A stretch of DNA of 64,000 bases. Source: G020351775 sp039588335 (GTDB lineage: Bacteria > Gemmatimonadota > Gemmatimonadetes > Gemmatimonadales > GWC2-71-9). This document shows, in pieces, positions 1 to 8,922 of the stretch. The translations under genes were made by a program, and so were the position numbers. The stretch spans positions 1 through 64,000 of the forward strand of contig JBDGZZ010000022.1 in NCBI GenBank assembly GCA_039588335.1. Reading direction: 5' to 3'. Positions within the stretch are counted from its first letter, which is position 1, and each line of letters opens with the position of its first letter. The notes beneath the pieces are model-generated. The model ran no database searches. It had not been told where the DNA came from and saw only the letters and a list, made by a program, of their open reading frames with translations.

Positions 1-51
1 CCATCATTTGCAGAGAACTCCACGATCGCTCTGCTCGCCAAGCTGGGTTAG
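1..51 (+). CDS. possible 3' end of an upstream gene (partial)
   Basis: The first 51 bases read without a stop in frame 1 and end in TAG, giving a 16-residue tail that finishes in LLAKLG. It could be the C-terminus of a gene entering from the left, but 16 codons are too few to recognise a family. Bases 52-206 show no other gene; the only visible signal is a GGGGG stretch just before the next start codon. Confidence 0.2.
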   Translation, partial: PSFAENSTIALLAKLG

Positions 52-206
52 GCGGCACTGGTGACTCGCGCGGAGCGTCGCAGTCGCACTCGACTCCTGG
101 TTGCCATGTCTGGAACGTGCATACCTTCGTAATATAAGTCGATTCAACAGTCTCGCGTGGCCTGAGAGCAAAGACACTGCTGGTGGGTCTGACACAGGGG
201 GCTTGC

Positions 207-956
207 ATGCGGTTTGAGAATTCGGTCGTACTCATCACGGGTGGGAGCCGTGGGATCGGGTTGGAGGCGGCTCGCGGCTTCGGTGCGGAAGGTGCGTCGG
301 TTGTAGTGGTGAGCCGTGACCCCGATACCGGCAACAATGCCGTCAGAGACTCGAGTGGCCTCTCGTTTGTACGATGCGATGTGCGCCTTCCCAAGGACTG
401 CAAGCGTACCGTAGAGGAAGTGTTGCGAATGCACGGCCGGCTGGACGTTTTGGTCAACAACGCCGGGGTAATCTTCCGCAACCGCACCGTCGATCAGACA
501 ACAGAGGATGAGTGGGATACGACGTTTGAGGTCAACGTGCGAGGTGCTTTCTTGATGTCGAAGTATGCAATCCAGTCGCTGAGGGAGGCTCGTGGCAGCA
601 TAGTCAACGTGTCATCCTACGTGGGGCTGGTCGGGTTCGCTGGTGCGGCGGCGTATGCCGCGTCGAAGGCGGCGCTGGTCAACCTGACTCGTACGATGGC
701 ATTGGACCACGCGAAGGAGGGTATCCGGGTCAACTGCGTCTGCCCCGGCAGCGTGGACACCGAGATGATCCGATCGGCCTGGCGAGAACACGGAGACCCC
801 GAGGATGCGGAACGGCGCTGGAAGGCCAAACATCCTCTGGGCCGGATTGCCACTTCAGAGGAAGTGTCACGCACAATACTCTTCCTGGCATCGGATGACG
901 CCAGCTTCATTACAGGTGCTGCGTTGCCAGTGGATGGTGGGATTACTGCAGGCTGA
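207..956 (+). CDS. SDR family NAD(P)-dependent oxidoreductase
   Basis: A classical short-chain dehydrogenase/reductase of 249 residues, the usual length for the family, predicted to be cytoplasmic. The nucleotide-binding motif TGGSRGIG is at residues 11-18, NNAG at 84-87, and the catalytic set is Ser137, Tyr150 and Lys154 (YAASK). The C-terminus carries the usual ITGAALPVDGG segment. I chose ATG at 207 because the Rossmann strand begins immediately after it and a G-rich ribosome site precedes it; a GTG at 183 would add eight unlikely residues. The substrate cannot be read from sequence. The gene is convergent with the symporter downstream, 37 bases away, so it is its own transcription unit. 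Confidence 0.9.
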   Translation: MRFENSVVLITGGSRGIGLEAARGFGAEGASVVVVSRDPDTGNNAVRDSSGLSFVRCDVRLPKDCKRTVEEVLRMHGRLDVLVNNAGVIFRNRTVDQTTEDEWDTTFEVNVRGAFLMSKYAIQSLREARGSIVNVSSYVGLVGFAGAAAYAASKAALVNLTRTMALDHAKEGIRVNCVCPGSVDTEMIRSAWREHGDPEDAERRWKAKHPLGRIATSEEVSRTILFLASDDASFITGAALPVDGGITAG

Positions 957-993
957 TCGAGATGTACTCTTGCTGAGTGGGTGGCCGAACGAT

Positions 994-2472
994 CTATGGC
1001 GTGCGGCTCGTCTGGATCCAGCTGTCTACGTGCTCCTTGCGCGGTGGGTCGGTTGCCAGCGAGACCAGGACCAGTGTCATTATGTTGGCGATCAATCCTA
1101 CAATTCCCTCGTGAAGGCCAAACGGACGCAAGTCCGGCCGGATGATCAACAAACCGGTAACCGAAATTCCCACCAGGAGCCCAACGATCACGCCGACTGC
1201 AGTGGTTCTCTTCCAGAGAAACGCGGAGTAGACTGACGGAGCGAGTTGTACCACTGCCCCATAAGCCGCCAACAAGATATTGACCAGTGACAACTCCGAA
1301 TCGAGAGCGATCAGGTAGCCAACAACCCCTACAGCCACTGCCGCCCAGCGGATGAAAGTCCGCCTGTTATGCTGGCTCATTCCGTCGCCCCTCACTCCGG
1401 AGTATACGTCCTCGACGGCGATCGACGCCGCACCGTGAACCAAGGCATCTCCGGTGGACATGGAGGCGGCCAATGCACCTGCGCAGAATATGCCGACGAC
1501 GACGGCAGGCAGACCCGCCGTGAGCACTATGTGAGGCATGATGGCGTCGGGGTTGTCGGGGGCCGTGCCGTACATGATTCCGGCGAAACCGACCACAAAG
1601 AGCGGGAACAAGAACAGTTGGAATGTCGGGAAGAGCAACACGGTTTTGCGGATGGTAGCATCGTCCTTGGCCGCAAATGCCTTCATGAACAGATGCGGCC
1701 ACATCCAGACTCCGATCGCCGACACCAGGATGGCTGACGTGTAGGCTACGGGGGTCCAAGGGTCTCCGGCGCCGTCGAGTCCCGGTACTGTGAGCATCTC
1801 GGGTCTCAACGACTCGAGTTCCTCGAACATGGGTCTGATGCCGCCATACAGCTTGTAGGGAATGTAGATCCCGAGTGTCCACGCGATCGCGATCATGAAG
1901 ACACCCTGTAGGACGTTGGTCCAACCCACTCCCATTACTCCGCTGTGCCAAACGTAGATGAGAACCACACCGTAGGCGATCGCCGCTCCTACCGGTAGCG
2001 GTACATGCCCTCCGGTCACTTGTTCGAAGACTATCCCCGCGCCTCGCATCTGTAAGGCGACGTACGGGATGATGGCAATGACGCTTACAACGCCTGCTAC
2101 GACCGCTACCCAGCGGCTCTCGAATCGATGGGCCAGCATGGACGCCTGCGTCACATAGCCGTGTTTGCGTCCCAGGCGGGCAGCCCAGGGCCCGATCGCG
2201 AAATACGGCGCTACCCCGAGGACGCCATATGCGAGAATGTAGAAGGCCGCAGCCCCACGACTGAATGCCCATCCCGGACCGCCCAGAAAGGCAAAAGCGG
2301 AGAACATCGTGGCACCGGTGACGAAGTACATCACCAGCGTGCCGAATCCGCGGTCTCCTGCCACGTATCCGGCAACGGAATCCGTAGACCGCGAACCCGC
2401 TCGAAGGCCTACTGCCAAATTGACGAGCAAGTACAGCATGACGATGAGGACGACTACACGCCAGTCGCTCAC
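994..2472 (-). CDS. sodium:solute symporter (SSS family)
   Basis: A 492-residue polytopic inner-membrane protein with about 13 hydrophobic segments, matching the length and pattern of SSS/PanF-type Na+-coupled symporters. It has the typical early run GYVAGDRGFG followed by a second helix ending in GPGWAF, and a WTNVLQG motif in the middle. It overlaps the small upstream DUF3311-like gene by four bases (ATGA), so the two are translationally coupled and probably work together. The solute is unknown. The neighbouring M20 amidase and SDR suggest a small organic nitrogen or carbonyl compound, which is inference only. Confidence 0.88.
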   Translation of the reverse strand: MSDWRVVVLIVMLYLLVNLAVGLRAGSRSTDSVAGYVAGDRGFGTLVMYFVTGATMFSAFAFLGGPGWAFSRGAAAFYILAYGVLGVAPYFAIGPWAARLGRKHGYVTQASMLAHRFESRWVAVVAGVVSVIAIIPYVALQMRGAGIVFEQVTGGHVPLPVGAAIAYGVVLIYVWHSGVMGVGWTNVLQGVFMIAIAWTLGIYIPYKLYGGIRPMFEELESLRPEMLTVPGLDGAGDPWTPVAYTSAILVSAIGVWMWPHLFMKAFAAKDDATIRKTVLLFPTFQLFLFPLFVVGFAGIMYGTAPDNPDAIMPHIVLTAGLPAVVVGIFCAGALAASMSTGDALVHGAASIAVEDVYSGVRGDGMSQHNRRTFIRWAAVAVGVVGYLIALDSELSLVNILLAAYGAVVQLAPSVYSAFLWKRTTAVGVIVGLLVGISVTGLLIIRPDLRPFGLHEGIVGLIANIMTLVLVSLATDPPRKEHVDSWIQTSRTP

Positions 2473-2681
2473 TCGCTGTATACCCTATGGAGGAGGATGA
2501 AGACCACCAGTGCACCGAGGATCCAGATCAGGTACCATGCGAAAACGAAAGGAACTCCGAAGACCAGCGGCCTGATCGTGTTGAACGGGCCGATGCCCGG
2601 GAAGGTTAGCACTACGGCCATCGCAATGAAGTACACGAAGGCCCCATATGTGACCCAGCGCTTGGATTCCCGTGATGGCAT
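2469..2681 (-). CDS. DUF3311-like small membrane protein, symporter partner
   Basis: A 70-residue protein with two transmembrane segments (about residues 12-30 and 42-63). The PGIGPFN turn and the GVPFVFAWYLIW segment are typical of DUF3311 proteins. Such genes commonly sit directly upstream of SSS symporters, and here the stop overlaps the symporter start in ATGA. By analogy it is likely an accessory subunit or assembly factor for that transporter; no biochemical role is shown by the sequence. Confidence 0.75.
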   Translation of the reverse strand: MPSRESKRWVTYGAFVYFIAMAVVLTFPGIGPFNTIRPLVFGVPFVFAWYLIWILGALVVFILLHRVYSE

Positions 2682-2782
2682 TCAACAATCCTACCCTACT
2701 CCTCCCAGGTGTCAACAACGTCGGTTAAGTTTCTGGACCTTGACTGTTGCTGGGTAACCAATCACCACCCGAGAGATTTCAG

Positions 2783-4015
2783 GTGACAGAATACGATCTA
2801 CGAGTGAACGCCGACAGATTGAACCGACGGATAGCCGAGTTGGCCGAATTCGGCCAGCTGCCAGGTGGGGGGGTGAGCCGCGTCGCCTTTAGTGAAGCCG
2901 ATGTCGAAGGTCGGCGCTATGCAATGAGTCTGATGCAGAACGCCGGCCTGAACGTTCGAGTAGATCCGGCAGGAAACATCTTGGGCCGGCGTGAGGGGGG
3001 CGTTGCGGGTGAAGGGGTCATCCTGGTCGGATCGCATATAGATACGGTGCCAGATGGAGGCGCCTACGACGGTGCTCTGGGGTCACTTGCCGCGATTGAA
3101 GTTGCGCACACATTGACGCATGCAGGCTATCGAAATCGGCATCCTCTGGACATCGTCATCTGGTGTGACGAGGAGAGCGGTCTCACGGGGAGTCGCGGCT
3201 TTGTTGGGGAATTGTCAACCGATGACATGAGTCGGCCGGGCAAAGATGGGACGACTCTGGCGGAAAAGGTACGAAGGATAGGAGGTGACCCGGCCAGGAT
3301 ACACGAAGCTAAGCCGGAACCGGGAAGCATTGCTGCCTATCTGGAATTACACGTGGAGCAGGGCAGTATCCTCCACAGCGAAGGAATCGACGTAGGGATC
3401 GTGCAAGGCTTCGTAGGTGTTCAGCATTACGATGTTGTCATCAAGGGTGTGCCCAACCACGCGGGTACTACACCCATGGATCGGCGCAGCAACGCCCTCC
3501 TTACAGCGTCCGAGTTGGTGCTCGCAGTGGATCGGATCGTCAAATCTACTCCCGGTCGGCAAGTGGGGACCGTGGGCAGACTCATAGTGCGTCCGGGAGC
3601 TGCGAACGTGATTCCCGGCCAGGTCGACTTGACGGTCGAACTCAGAGATATGGACATGACGAGCCTCCAGCCGATTTGGGAGGCTATAAGCAAAGAGTTG
3701 GAAGATCTCTCGGCGAAGCACGACACGACTGTTTCTTACGAGTTGAGACAATCGCTGGAAGGTACTGTGACCGATCCTGGCCTGCGAGCTGTAATTGCAG
3801 AAGTGTCAAAAGACCTCGGGTTATCGAGTACCGAGATGCCGTCCGGCGCCGGTCATGACGCTCAGAAACTGACAAAGGTATGCTCGGCGGGTATGATATT
3901 CGTGCCGTCCGTGGGTGGTGTGAGTCACTCTCCCGACGAATTCACGCGACCGGAAGACGTCGCGAACGGTGCCAACGTGCTGTTACAGTCGGTTCTGAAG
4001 GTTGATATGATGTAG
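2783..4015 (+). CDS. M20-family amidase (hydantoinase/carbamoylase type)
   Basis: A two-metal amidohydrolase of about 410 residues in the family that includes N-carbamoyl-amino-acid hydrolases and allantoate amidohydrolase. Likely metal ligands are His85 (GSHIDTV), Asp96 (AYDGALG), Glu130/131 (DEESG), a later His in LHVEQG and a C-terminal His in SGAGHD. An insertion with NHAGTTPMDRR is the dimerisation and substrate-binding hallmark of this subfamily. I prefer GTG at 2783: it follows GAGAG at good spacing and gives the usual TEYDLRVNADRL opening. TTG at 2747 would add 12 residues. It is divergent from the DUF3311/symporter pair, consistent with an uptake-and-hydrolysis module for a ureide or carbamoyl compound. 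Confidence 0.86.
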   Translation: MTEYDLRVNADRLNRRIAELAEFGQLPGGGVSRVAFSEADVEGRRYAMSLMQNAGLNVRVDPAGNILGRREGGVAGEGVILVGSHIDTVPDGGAYDGALGSLAAIEVAHTLTHAGYRNRHPLDIVIWCDEESGLTGSRGFVGELSTDDMSRPGKDGTTLAEKVRRIGGDPARIHEAKPEPGSIAAYLELHVEQGSILHSEGIDVGIVQGFVGVQHYDVVIKGVPNHAGTTPMDRRSNALLTASELVLAVDRIVKSTPGRQVGTVGRLIVRPGAANVIPGQVDLTVELRDMDMTSLQPIWEAISKELEDLSAKHDTTVSYELRQSLEGTVTDPGLRAVIAEVSKDLGLSSTEMPSGAGHDAQKLTKVCSAGMIFVPSVGGVSHSPDEFTRPEDVANGANVLLQSVLKVDMM

Positions 4016-4139
4016 TCCCTTCTAGCTAGGAGCCTAGTCTCGGGTTAGTTTCGGGGACGTTATGATGCTCAGTCTGATCGCTCATAGCTCGTTCGCAAGC
4101 CTTGAATCAGGCAAATAACAATAACTGACGGCACAGCAA

Positions 4140-5381
4140 ATGAATTCGACGGTCGATCATCGGAAGTTATACCGGGTACCCTGGAATCTATCAGACAACG
4201 CCATAGCATGGCTCGAGCCCACGGCCAAGTGCAATCTGGCCTGCGAGGGCTGTTATCGGGCCAACGTGAATCAACACAAATCGCTGGATGAAGTGGCTGC
4301 GGAACTGGATGTGTTTGAACGGTACCGGAACGTGGACGGCGTGTCTATCGCCGGAGGCGATCCTCTCACGCATCCCAAAGTCGTAGACATAGTGCGAATG
4401 GTGGCGGCAAGAGGTTGGAAGCCGATCCTCAACACCAATGGTCTTGCACTCACGTCCGAGTTGCTGCGCGAACTCAAGACGGTCGGGCTTTCCGGTCTCA
4501 CGTTCCATATCGATAGCAAGCAGGGCAGGCCCAAGTGGAAGGGGAAGAACGAACAGGAACACAATGAGCTGCGACTGCAGTACGCTCAGATGGTGGCGGA
4601 GGTCGGGGGACTATCCTGTGCATTCAATTCGACCGTTTATGGAGATACTCTGGATGCCGTTCCCGATCTAGTGGAATGGGCGCAGAAGCACATAGACATC
4701 GTCCATGTTATGGTATTTATCTGCTACCGGGCGGCGATACAGGAAGGCAATTTCGATTACTACGCGGGAGGTGAAAAGGTCGACGTCAGCCCACTGGTGT
4801 ACAGCTATGAGGACGCTCCTCAGCAGATCGACATCTCGGCGCACGATGTCGTGGCCAAGATCAGAGAGCGTTACCCCGACTACTCTCCGTGTGGCTATTT
4901 GAACGGAACGGAGTCGCCCGACTCCTTGAAGTGGCTCTTCGCGCTTCGTTTCGGCACTTCCGATAGGGTCTACGGGTATGCCGGGCCGAAGATGATGGAG
5001 ATGGCGCAGGTTTGGCACCACTTGCGAACCGGTAGGTACATGGCGTACGCCGATCCAAAGGTGTTGCGTAGAGGCAAGTCGATGATGTGGCTATGGCCGT
5101 TCGACAGGGGGGTTAGGCAGACCTTCGCACGTGCAGTGGTCGATCCGAAGATGATGTTCCGCAGACTGCACACTCAATCGATCATGATCATCCAACCGGT
5201 CGATGTGCTGCCTGATGGAAGGCAGAACATGTGTGATGGTTGCCCCGACATAACCGTCTGGGACGGAAAGCTGGTTTGGTCTTGCCGGATGGAAGAATGC
5301 ATAAACTATGGCCAGTTCATGCAGACCGTGCCTAAGGATAGCACAAAAAACAGTACGCAGGTCGAGTCGTCACTCTCCTGA
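4140..5381 (+). CDS. radical SAM protein with C-terminal cysteine cluster
   Basis: A 413-residue radical SAM enzyme. The [4Fe-4S]/SAM motif CNLACEGC gives Cys31, Cys35 and Cys38, followed by IAGGDPL, the usual SAM-contact strand. A second cysteine set, Cys365, Cys368, Cys382 and Cys387 (CDGC...CRMEEC), could hold an auxiliary iron-sulfur cluster, as in SPASM/twitch-type maturases. The gene lies 134 bases upstream of the molybdopterin oxidoreductase-cysteine desulfurase fusion on the same strand, and the gap holds a structured leader. A role in maturing that enzyme or acting in its pathway is inference. The 124 bases upstream (4016-4139) contain only a short CTAGG/CCTAG dyad. Confidence 0.85.
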   Translation: MNSTVDHRKLYRVPWNLSDNAIAWLEPTAKCNLACEGCYRANVNQHKSLDEVAAELDVFERYRNVDGVSIAGGDPLTHPKVVDIVRMVAARGWKPILNTNGLALTSELLRELKTVGLSGLTFHIDSKQGRPKWKGKNEQEHNELRLQYAQMVAEVGGLSCAFNSTVYGDTLDAVPDLVEWAQKHIDIVHVMVFICYRAAIQEGNFDYYAGGEKVDVSPLVYSYEDAPQQIDISAHDVVAKIRERYPDYSPCGYLNGTESPDSLKWLFALRFGTSDRVYGYAGPKMMEMAQVWHHLRTGRYMAYADPKVLRRGKSMMWLWPFDRGVRQTFARAVVDPKMMFRRLHTQSIMIIQPVDVLPDGRQNMCDGCPDITVWDGKLVWSCRMEECINYGQFMQTVPKDSTKNSTQVESSLS

Positions 5382-5404
5382 CAATGCCAAGCTCAAAGTG
5401 ATTG

Positions 5405-5498
5405 GCGGATGGGCCATGGAAACGTGGCCCATCCGCAGTTACGCCGGTATCGCCGGCGTGCCCAGCCCCTGTATCAGTTACTTGCCCTGGCACCGCCA
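5405..5498 (+). promoter_or_regulatory. structured leader with GAAA-capped hairpin
   Basis: Positions 5405-5416 pair perfectly with 5425-5436 (12 bp). A T-G wobble and a G-C pair extend the stem to 14 bp and leave a GAAA tetraloop at 5419-5422. A second hairpin pairs 5441-5447 with 5453-5459 (7 bp), and a small third one pairs 5488-5491 with 5495-5498. No T-tract follows, so this does not look like an intrinsic terminator. It sits just before the start of a molybdopterin enzyme gene, where Moco-sensing leaders are known in other bacteria. Calling it a cis-regulatory RNA is inference. Confidence 0.5.
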
Positions 5499-5515
5499 GA
5501 CCGCTATCTCAACCA

Positions 5516-8500
5516 ATGATGGAAATGAAGAAGGGGATCTGCGGGATCTGCCCGGCCGGATGCTGGGTAGAGGTAGGTGTCGAAGATGGCCGGCTTGTTG
5601 GCATAGAAGCTGACACGGGCCATCCACTCGGCATGATCTGCTGGCGTGGTCGCTACGCTCCCGAGATAGTCCATTCCGAGCATCGTCTGCAGCATCCGAT
5701 GCGTCGCATCGGTCCCAAGGGGTCCTACGACTTCGAGCGAATCACGTGGGACGAGGCCTACGATAGCATTGTCGCCAACCTGAATACGATCAAGCGCGAG
5801 TCCGGTCCGGAAGCTGTCGCGATATACACTGGCCGAGGAGCGTTCGAACTTTCGTTGTGTGACATGTTTCAGCCGAAGGGAGTAGCGGTCTCTTCGGCTT
5901 CCAACGTTCTGTTCCCGTTCGGATCGCCCAACACGATGGGAGTTGGGGCTCTCTGTTACGTCTCCTTTGCGATGATCGCACCACACGTGACGCTGGGCAC
6001 GATGTTGGTGAATATGTTCAGCGACATCGAGAATGCTGAGTTGATCGTCGTGTGGGGAGCCAATCCCGCAACCGACTCACCGCCGCTGGACATGCATCGA
6101 TTGGAGGCCGCTGCAAGGCGTGGCGCGCGCGTGGTCGTGATCGATCCACGGAATACTGAAACGGTGAAGCGTGTGAACGGCGAGTGGGTGCCCATCCGGC
6201 CAGGTAGTGACGGAGCGTTGGCGCTGGGCTTGATCAACGTGATGATCGAAGATGACCTGTACGATGAAGATTTCGCGGTACACTGGTGCCACGGCTTCGA
6301 CGATCTCGCTTCATACGTACAGCACTTCACGCCCGAGGTGGTGCAAGAGGTCACTGGCGTATCAGCAGATACGGTGCGCACCCTGGCTCGTGCCATTTGC
6401 GCAGCGTCGGGAGCGTGCCCGCTCATGTACACGGGACTGGAGTACTCCAACAGCGGAGTCCAGGCGATCAGGGCCGTCCAGACTGTGTTTGCCTTGGCCG
6501 GGCATTTGGACGTGCCCGGGGGGATAGGGCTGGCAATGCGCGACAGCCATTTCCCAATCAACCGGTCATGTAACATCCCCAATCCCAATGTCGATCGCGC
6601 CGTAGGGTGTGACGAGTTCCCCATCTACAGCAGCTACCGGGGGGAGTCACACGCACGCGGGCTGGTGGATTCAGTGCTTCAGGGCAGTCCATATCGCATC
6701 CGTGGACTGATCGTTCATGGGGCCTCGCTGCTGACGTCGTGGCCTCAGACGTCGGTTTGGAGCGACACCTTGCACGGGCTCGACTTTCTCGTCTGCATCG
6801 ACCGCCAGATGACCGCGGACATGGCTGCAGCGGACATCATCCTTCCTGCCACGACGATGTTTGAGATCAACTCGTACATGGTCTACGGCCCCATCTTCCG
6901 ATTGAGGGAGGCGCTGATCGATCCAGTGGGAGAGGCGAGAAACGACTATCTGATCATGGCGGAGTTGGCCAGGAGGCTGGGTTATGGAGACCGGTTTCCG
7001 CAGACTGAGGAAGAGTTGATTCGGTTCGCGTTGGATGGTTCGGGCCATTCGGTGGAGGAAATCAGGGAGGCCGGTGGCTGGATCAAGATAGCCACACCGA
7101 TGATGGAATACCGCAAGTGGGAGAAGGGCGGCCTTCGGGGTGACGGGGAGCCGGGGTTCGATACGCCGACCGGCAGGTTCGAGATACACTCGACGGTGCT
7201 GGAGGAGTACGGATACGAGCCGCTCCCGAAGTATGTGGAGCCGACAGAAGGGCCGCTGAACTCACCGGAGCTTCGTCAACAGTTTCCCCTCGTGTTCAAT
7301 TCGGGTGCTAGACCGCAGACGGACTTCCGCTCGCAGCATCACGGGATCGATGCGCTGGTCACGCATCATCCGGAGCCAACCGTTGAGTTGAATTCCCTGG
7401 ATGCGGGTACCCGGGACATCCGGTCCGGCGATCTGGTAGAAGTACGGACGGGAAGGGGAGGTGTGAAGTTCCGTGCCCGGGTAACGGATGACATCGTTCC
7501 TGGCGCAGTCGAGTGCAGCATGGGTGGTGGCACGGCGGTCGGACCGAAAGCATGGCGCGAGTGGAACGTGAACCACCTCACCGACATTGCGAACCGTGAT
7601 GAGATCAGCGGGTTTCCTGTCTACAAGGCCCTGTTGTGCGACGTGCGCAGGATCGAAAGAGGAGATTGCGCCACGCGTAATGGAGAACCCACGAGTTCCC
7701 TCCCCGAATCGGATGACTGGAGCAAGGCGATCGCAGAGCGAAGGGCACCGCGAAAGAGGATATACCTCGATAATAATGCGACGAGCATCATGCCCGAAGC
7801 AGTGAGAGAAACGATGCAACCGTATCTGGCGTTTCTTCACGGCAATCCGTCGAGCATACACGGTGCGGGAAGGGATGCTCGAGCGGCTGTAGAGACGGCT
7901 CGCCGCCAGGTGGCAGGCCTGCTCAATTGCCGACCACGACGTGTGGTTTTCACAGGCGGCGGGTCAGAGTCGGATAACATGGCGCTCAAGGGCGTTGCCC
8001 TAGCTCATCGTGATCGCGGCAACCACATCGTCACCACGCGCGTCGAACACCCGGCCGTACTCGGCGCATGCGGTAGTCTGGAGAGAATGGGATTCCGCGT
8101 GACATACCTGCCGGTTGACGAATTCGGCATCGTCGACTCGGCCGATCTGAGTAAGTCGATTACCGACAATACGATTCTCGTGTCCGTTATGATGGCAAAC
8201 AATGAGGTTGGGTCGATACAGCCAATACGCGATCTCTGCGCTATCGCACACGAAAGAGGGGCCTTGTTTCATACCGATGCGGTACAGGCGGCAGGCAAGA
8301 TACCTGTGGATGTGAATGAGTTGGATGTGGACCTTCTTACCGTGTCGGCGCACAAGCTTCACGGTCCCAAGGGCGTCGGTGCCCTGTACAAGCGCAAGGA
8401 GATTCTCCTGGAACCGCTGATACACGGAGGAAAGCAGGAAAGCGGGCTTCGAGCGGGAACCGAGAACGTGCCAGCGATCGTTGGCTTTGGCAAGGCGGCT

Positions 8501-8911
8501 GAAATTGCCCGGCACTCGGTGGACGGTCATGACCGAGTGCAACAGCTTCGAGACTCGTTGGAATCAACCATCAGGGAACGGGTACCAGAGGCAAAGCTCA
8601 ACGGACATCCGGAACATCGCCTACCCAACACACTCAATCTCACTCTGCCCGGACTGCGAGGAGAGTCACTCGTGGTGGCGCTCGACCAACATGGCATCTC
8701 GCTGTCTTCTGGATCGGCGTGCAAGGCTGGATCACCGGACCCCACTCACGTCCTGATCGCCATGGGAAAGACGCCGGAAGATGCACACTGTGCGGTGAGG
8801 TTCTCACTCTCGCGCTACACAACCGAAGATGAAGTGCGAGAAACCGGACGTGCCCTAGCCAGCGTGCTGGAGGAGATGGAGACGACGGTTAGGTTCCTAC
8901 CCTGCAAGTAG
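5516..8911 (+). CDS. molybdopterin oxidoreductase-cysteine desulfurase fusion
   Basis: One uninterrupted frame of 1131 residues. Residues 1 to about 720 are a complete MopB-type molybdopterin oxidoreductase: Cys9, Cys12, Cys16 and Cys42 fit the N-terminal [4Fe-4S] cluster, Cys147 (GALCYVS) is placed like the Mo/W-ligating Cys of formate-dehydrogenase-like enzymes, and a C-terminal MGD-binding domain follows. A linker of about 25 residues leads to a complete NifS/IscS-type cysteine desulfurase at about 746-1131, with YLDNNATS, the PLP lysine Lys947 (SAHKLHGPKG) and the catalytic Cys1069 (SGSACKAG). Both halves keep all key residues. Known biology: IscS gives sulfur, through FdhD, to the molybdenum ligand of formate dehydrogenases, so a built-in sulfur source is plausible (inference). 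ATG 5516 is preferred (5519 and 5525 are alternatives); the TTG at 5402 lies at the base of the leader hairpin. Substrate unknown. Confidence 0.88.
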   Translation: MMEMKKGICGICPAGCWVEVGVEDGRLVGIEADTGHPLGMICWRGRYAPEIVHSEHRLQHPMRRIGPKGSYDFERITWDEAYDSIVANLNTIKRESGPEAVAIYTGRGAFELSLCDMFQPKGVAVSSASNVLFPFGSPNTMGVGALCYVSFAMIAPHVTLGTMLVNMFSDIENAELIVVWGANPATDSPPLDMHRLEAAARRGARVVVIDPRNTETVKRVNGEWVPIRPGSDGALALGLINVMIEDDLYDEDFAVHWCHGFDDLASYVQHFTPEVVQEVTGVSADTVRTLARAICAASGACPLMYTGLEYSNSGVQAIRAVQTVFALAGHLDVPGGIGLAMRDSHFPINRSCNIPNPNVDRAVGCDEFPIYSSYRGESHARGLVDSVLQGSPYRIRGLIVHGASLLTSWPQTSVWSDTLHGLDFLVCIDRQMTADMAAADIILPATTMFEINSYMVYGPIFRLREALIDPVGEARNDYLIMAELARRLGYGDRFPQTEEELIRFALDGSGHSVEEIREAGGWIKIATPMMEYRKWEKGGLRGDGEPGFDTPTGRFEIHSTVLEEYGYEPLPKYVEPTEGPLNSPELRQQFPLVFNSGARPQTDFRSQHHGIDALVTHHPEPTVELNSLDAGTRDIRSGDLVEVRTGRGGVKFRARVTDDIVPGAVECSMGGGTAVGPKAWREWNVNHLTDIANRDEISGFPVYKALLCDVRRIERGDCATRNGEPTSSLPESDDWSKAIAERRAPRKRIYLDNNATSIMPEAVRETMQPYLAFLHGNPSSIHGAGRDARAAVETARRQVAGLLNCRPRRVVFTGGGSESDNMALKGVALAHRDRGNHIVTTRVEHPAVLGACGSLERMGFRVTYLPVDEFGIVDSADLSKSITDNTILVSVMMANNEVGSIQPIRDLCAIAHERGALFHTDAVQAAGKIPVDVNELDVDLLTVSAHKLHGPKGVGALYKRKEILLEPLIHGGKQESGLRAGTENVPAIVGFGKAAEIARHSVDGHDRVQQLRDSLESTIRERVPEAKLNGHPEHRLPNTLNLTLPGLRGESLVVALDQHGISLSSGSACKAGSPDPTHVLIAMGKTPEDAHCAVRFSLSRYTTEDEVRETGRALASVLEEMETTVRFLPCK

Positions 8912-8922
8912 TCGAGCGGCTG

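Noticed and set aside
1367..2515. Long open frame on the minus strand overlapping the symporter and DUF3311 genes in another frame
   Set aside because: It is fully explained by the two real membrane proteins; its translation is rich in Arg, His and Ser and has no motifs.
5405..5436. Intrinsic terminator for the radical SAM gene
   Set aside because: The stem is strong but is followed by CAGTTACGCC, not by a T-tract; a structured leader fits better.
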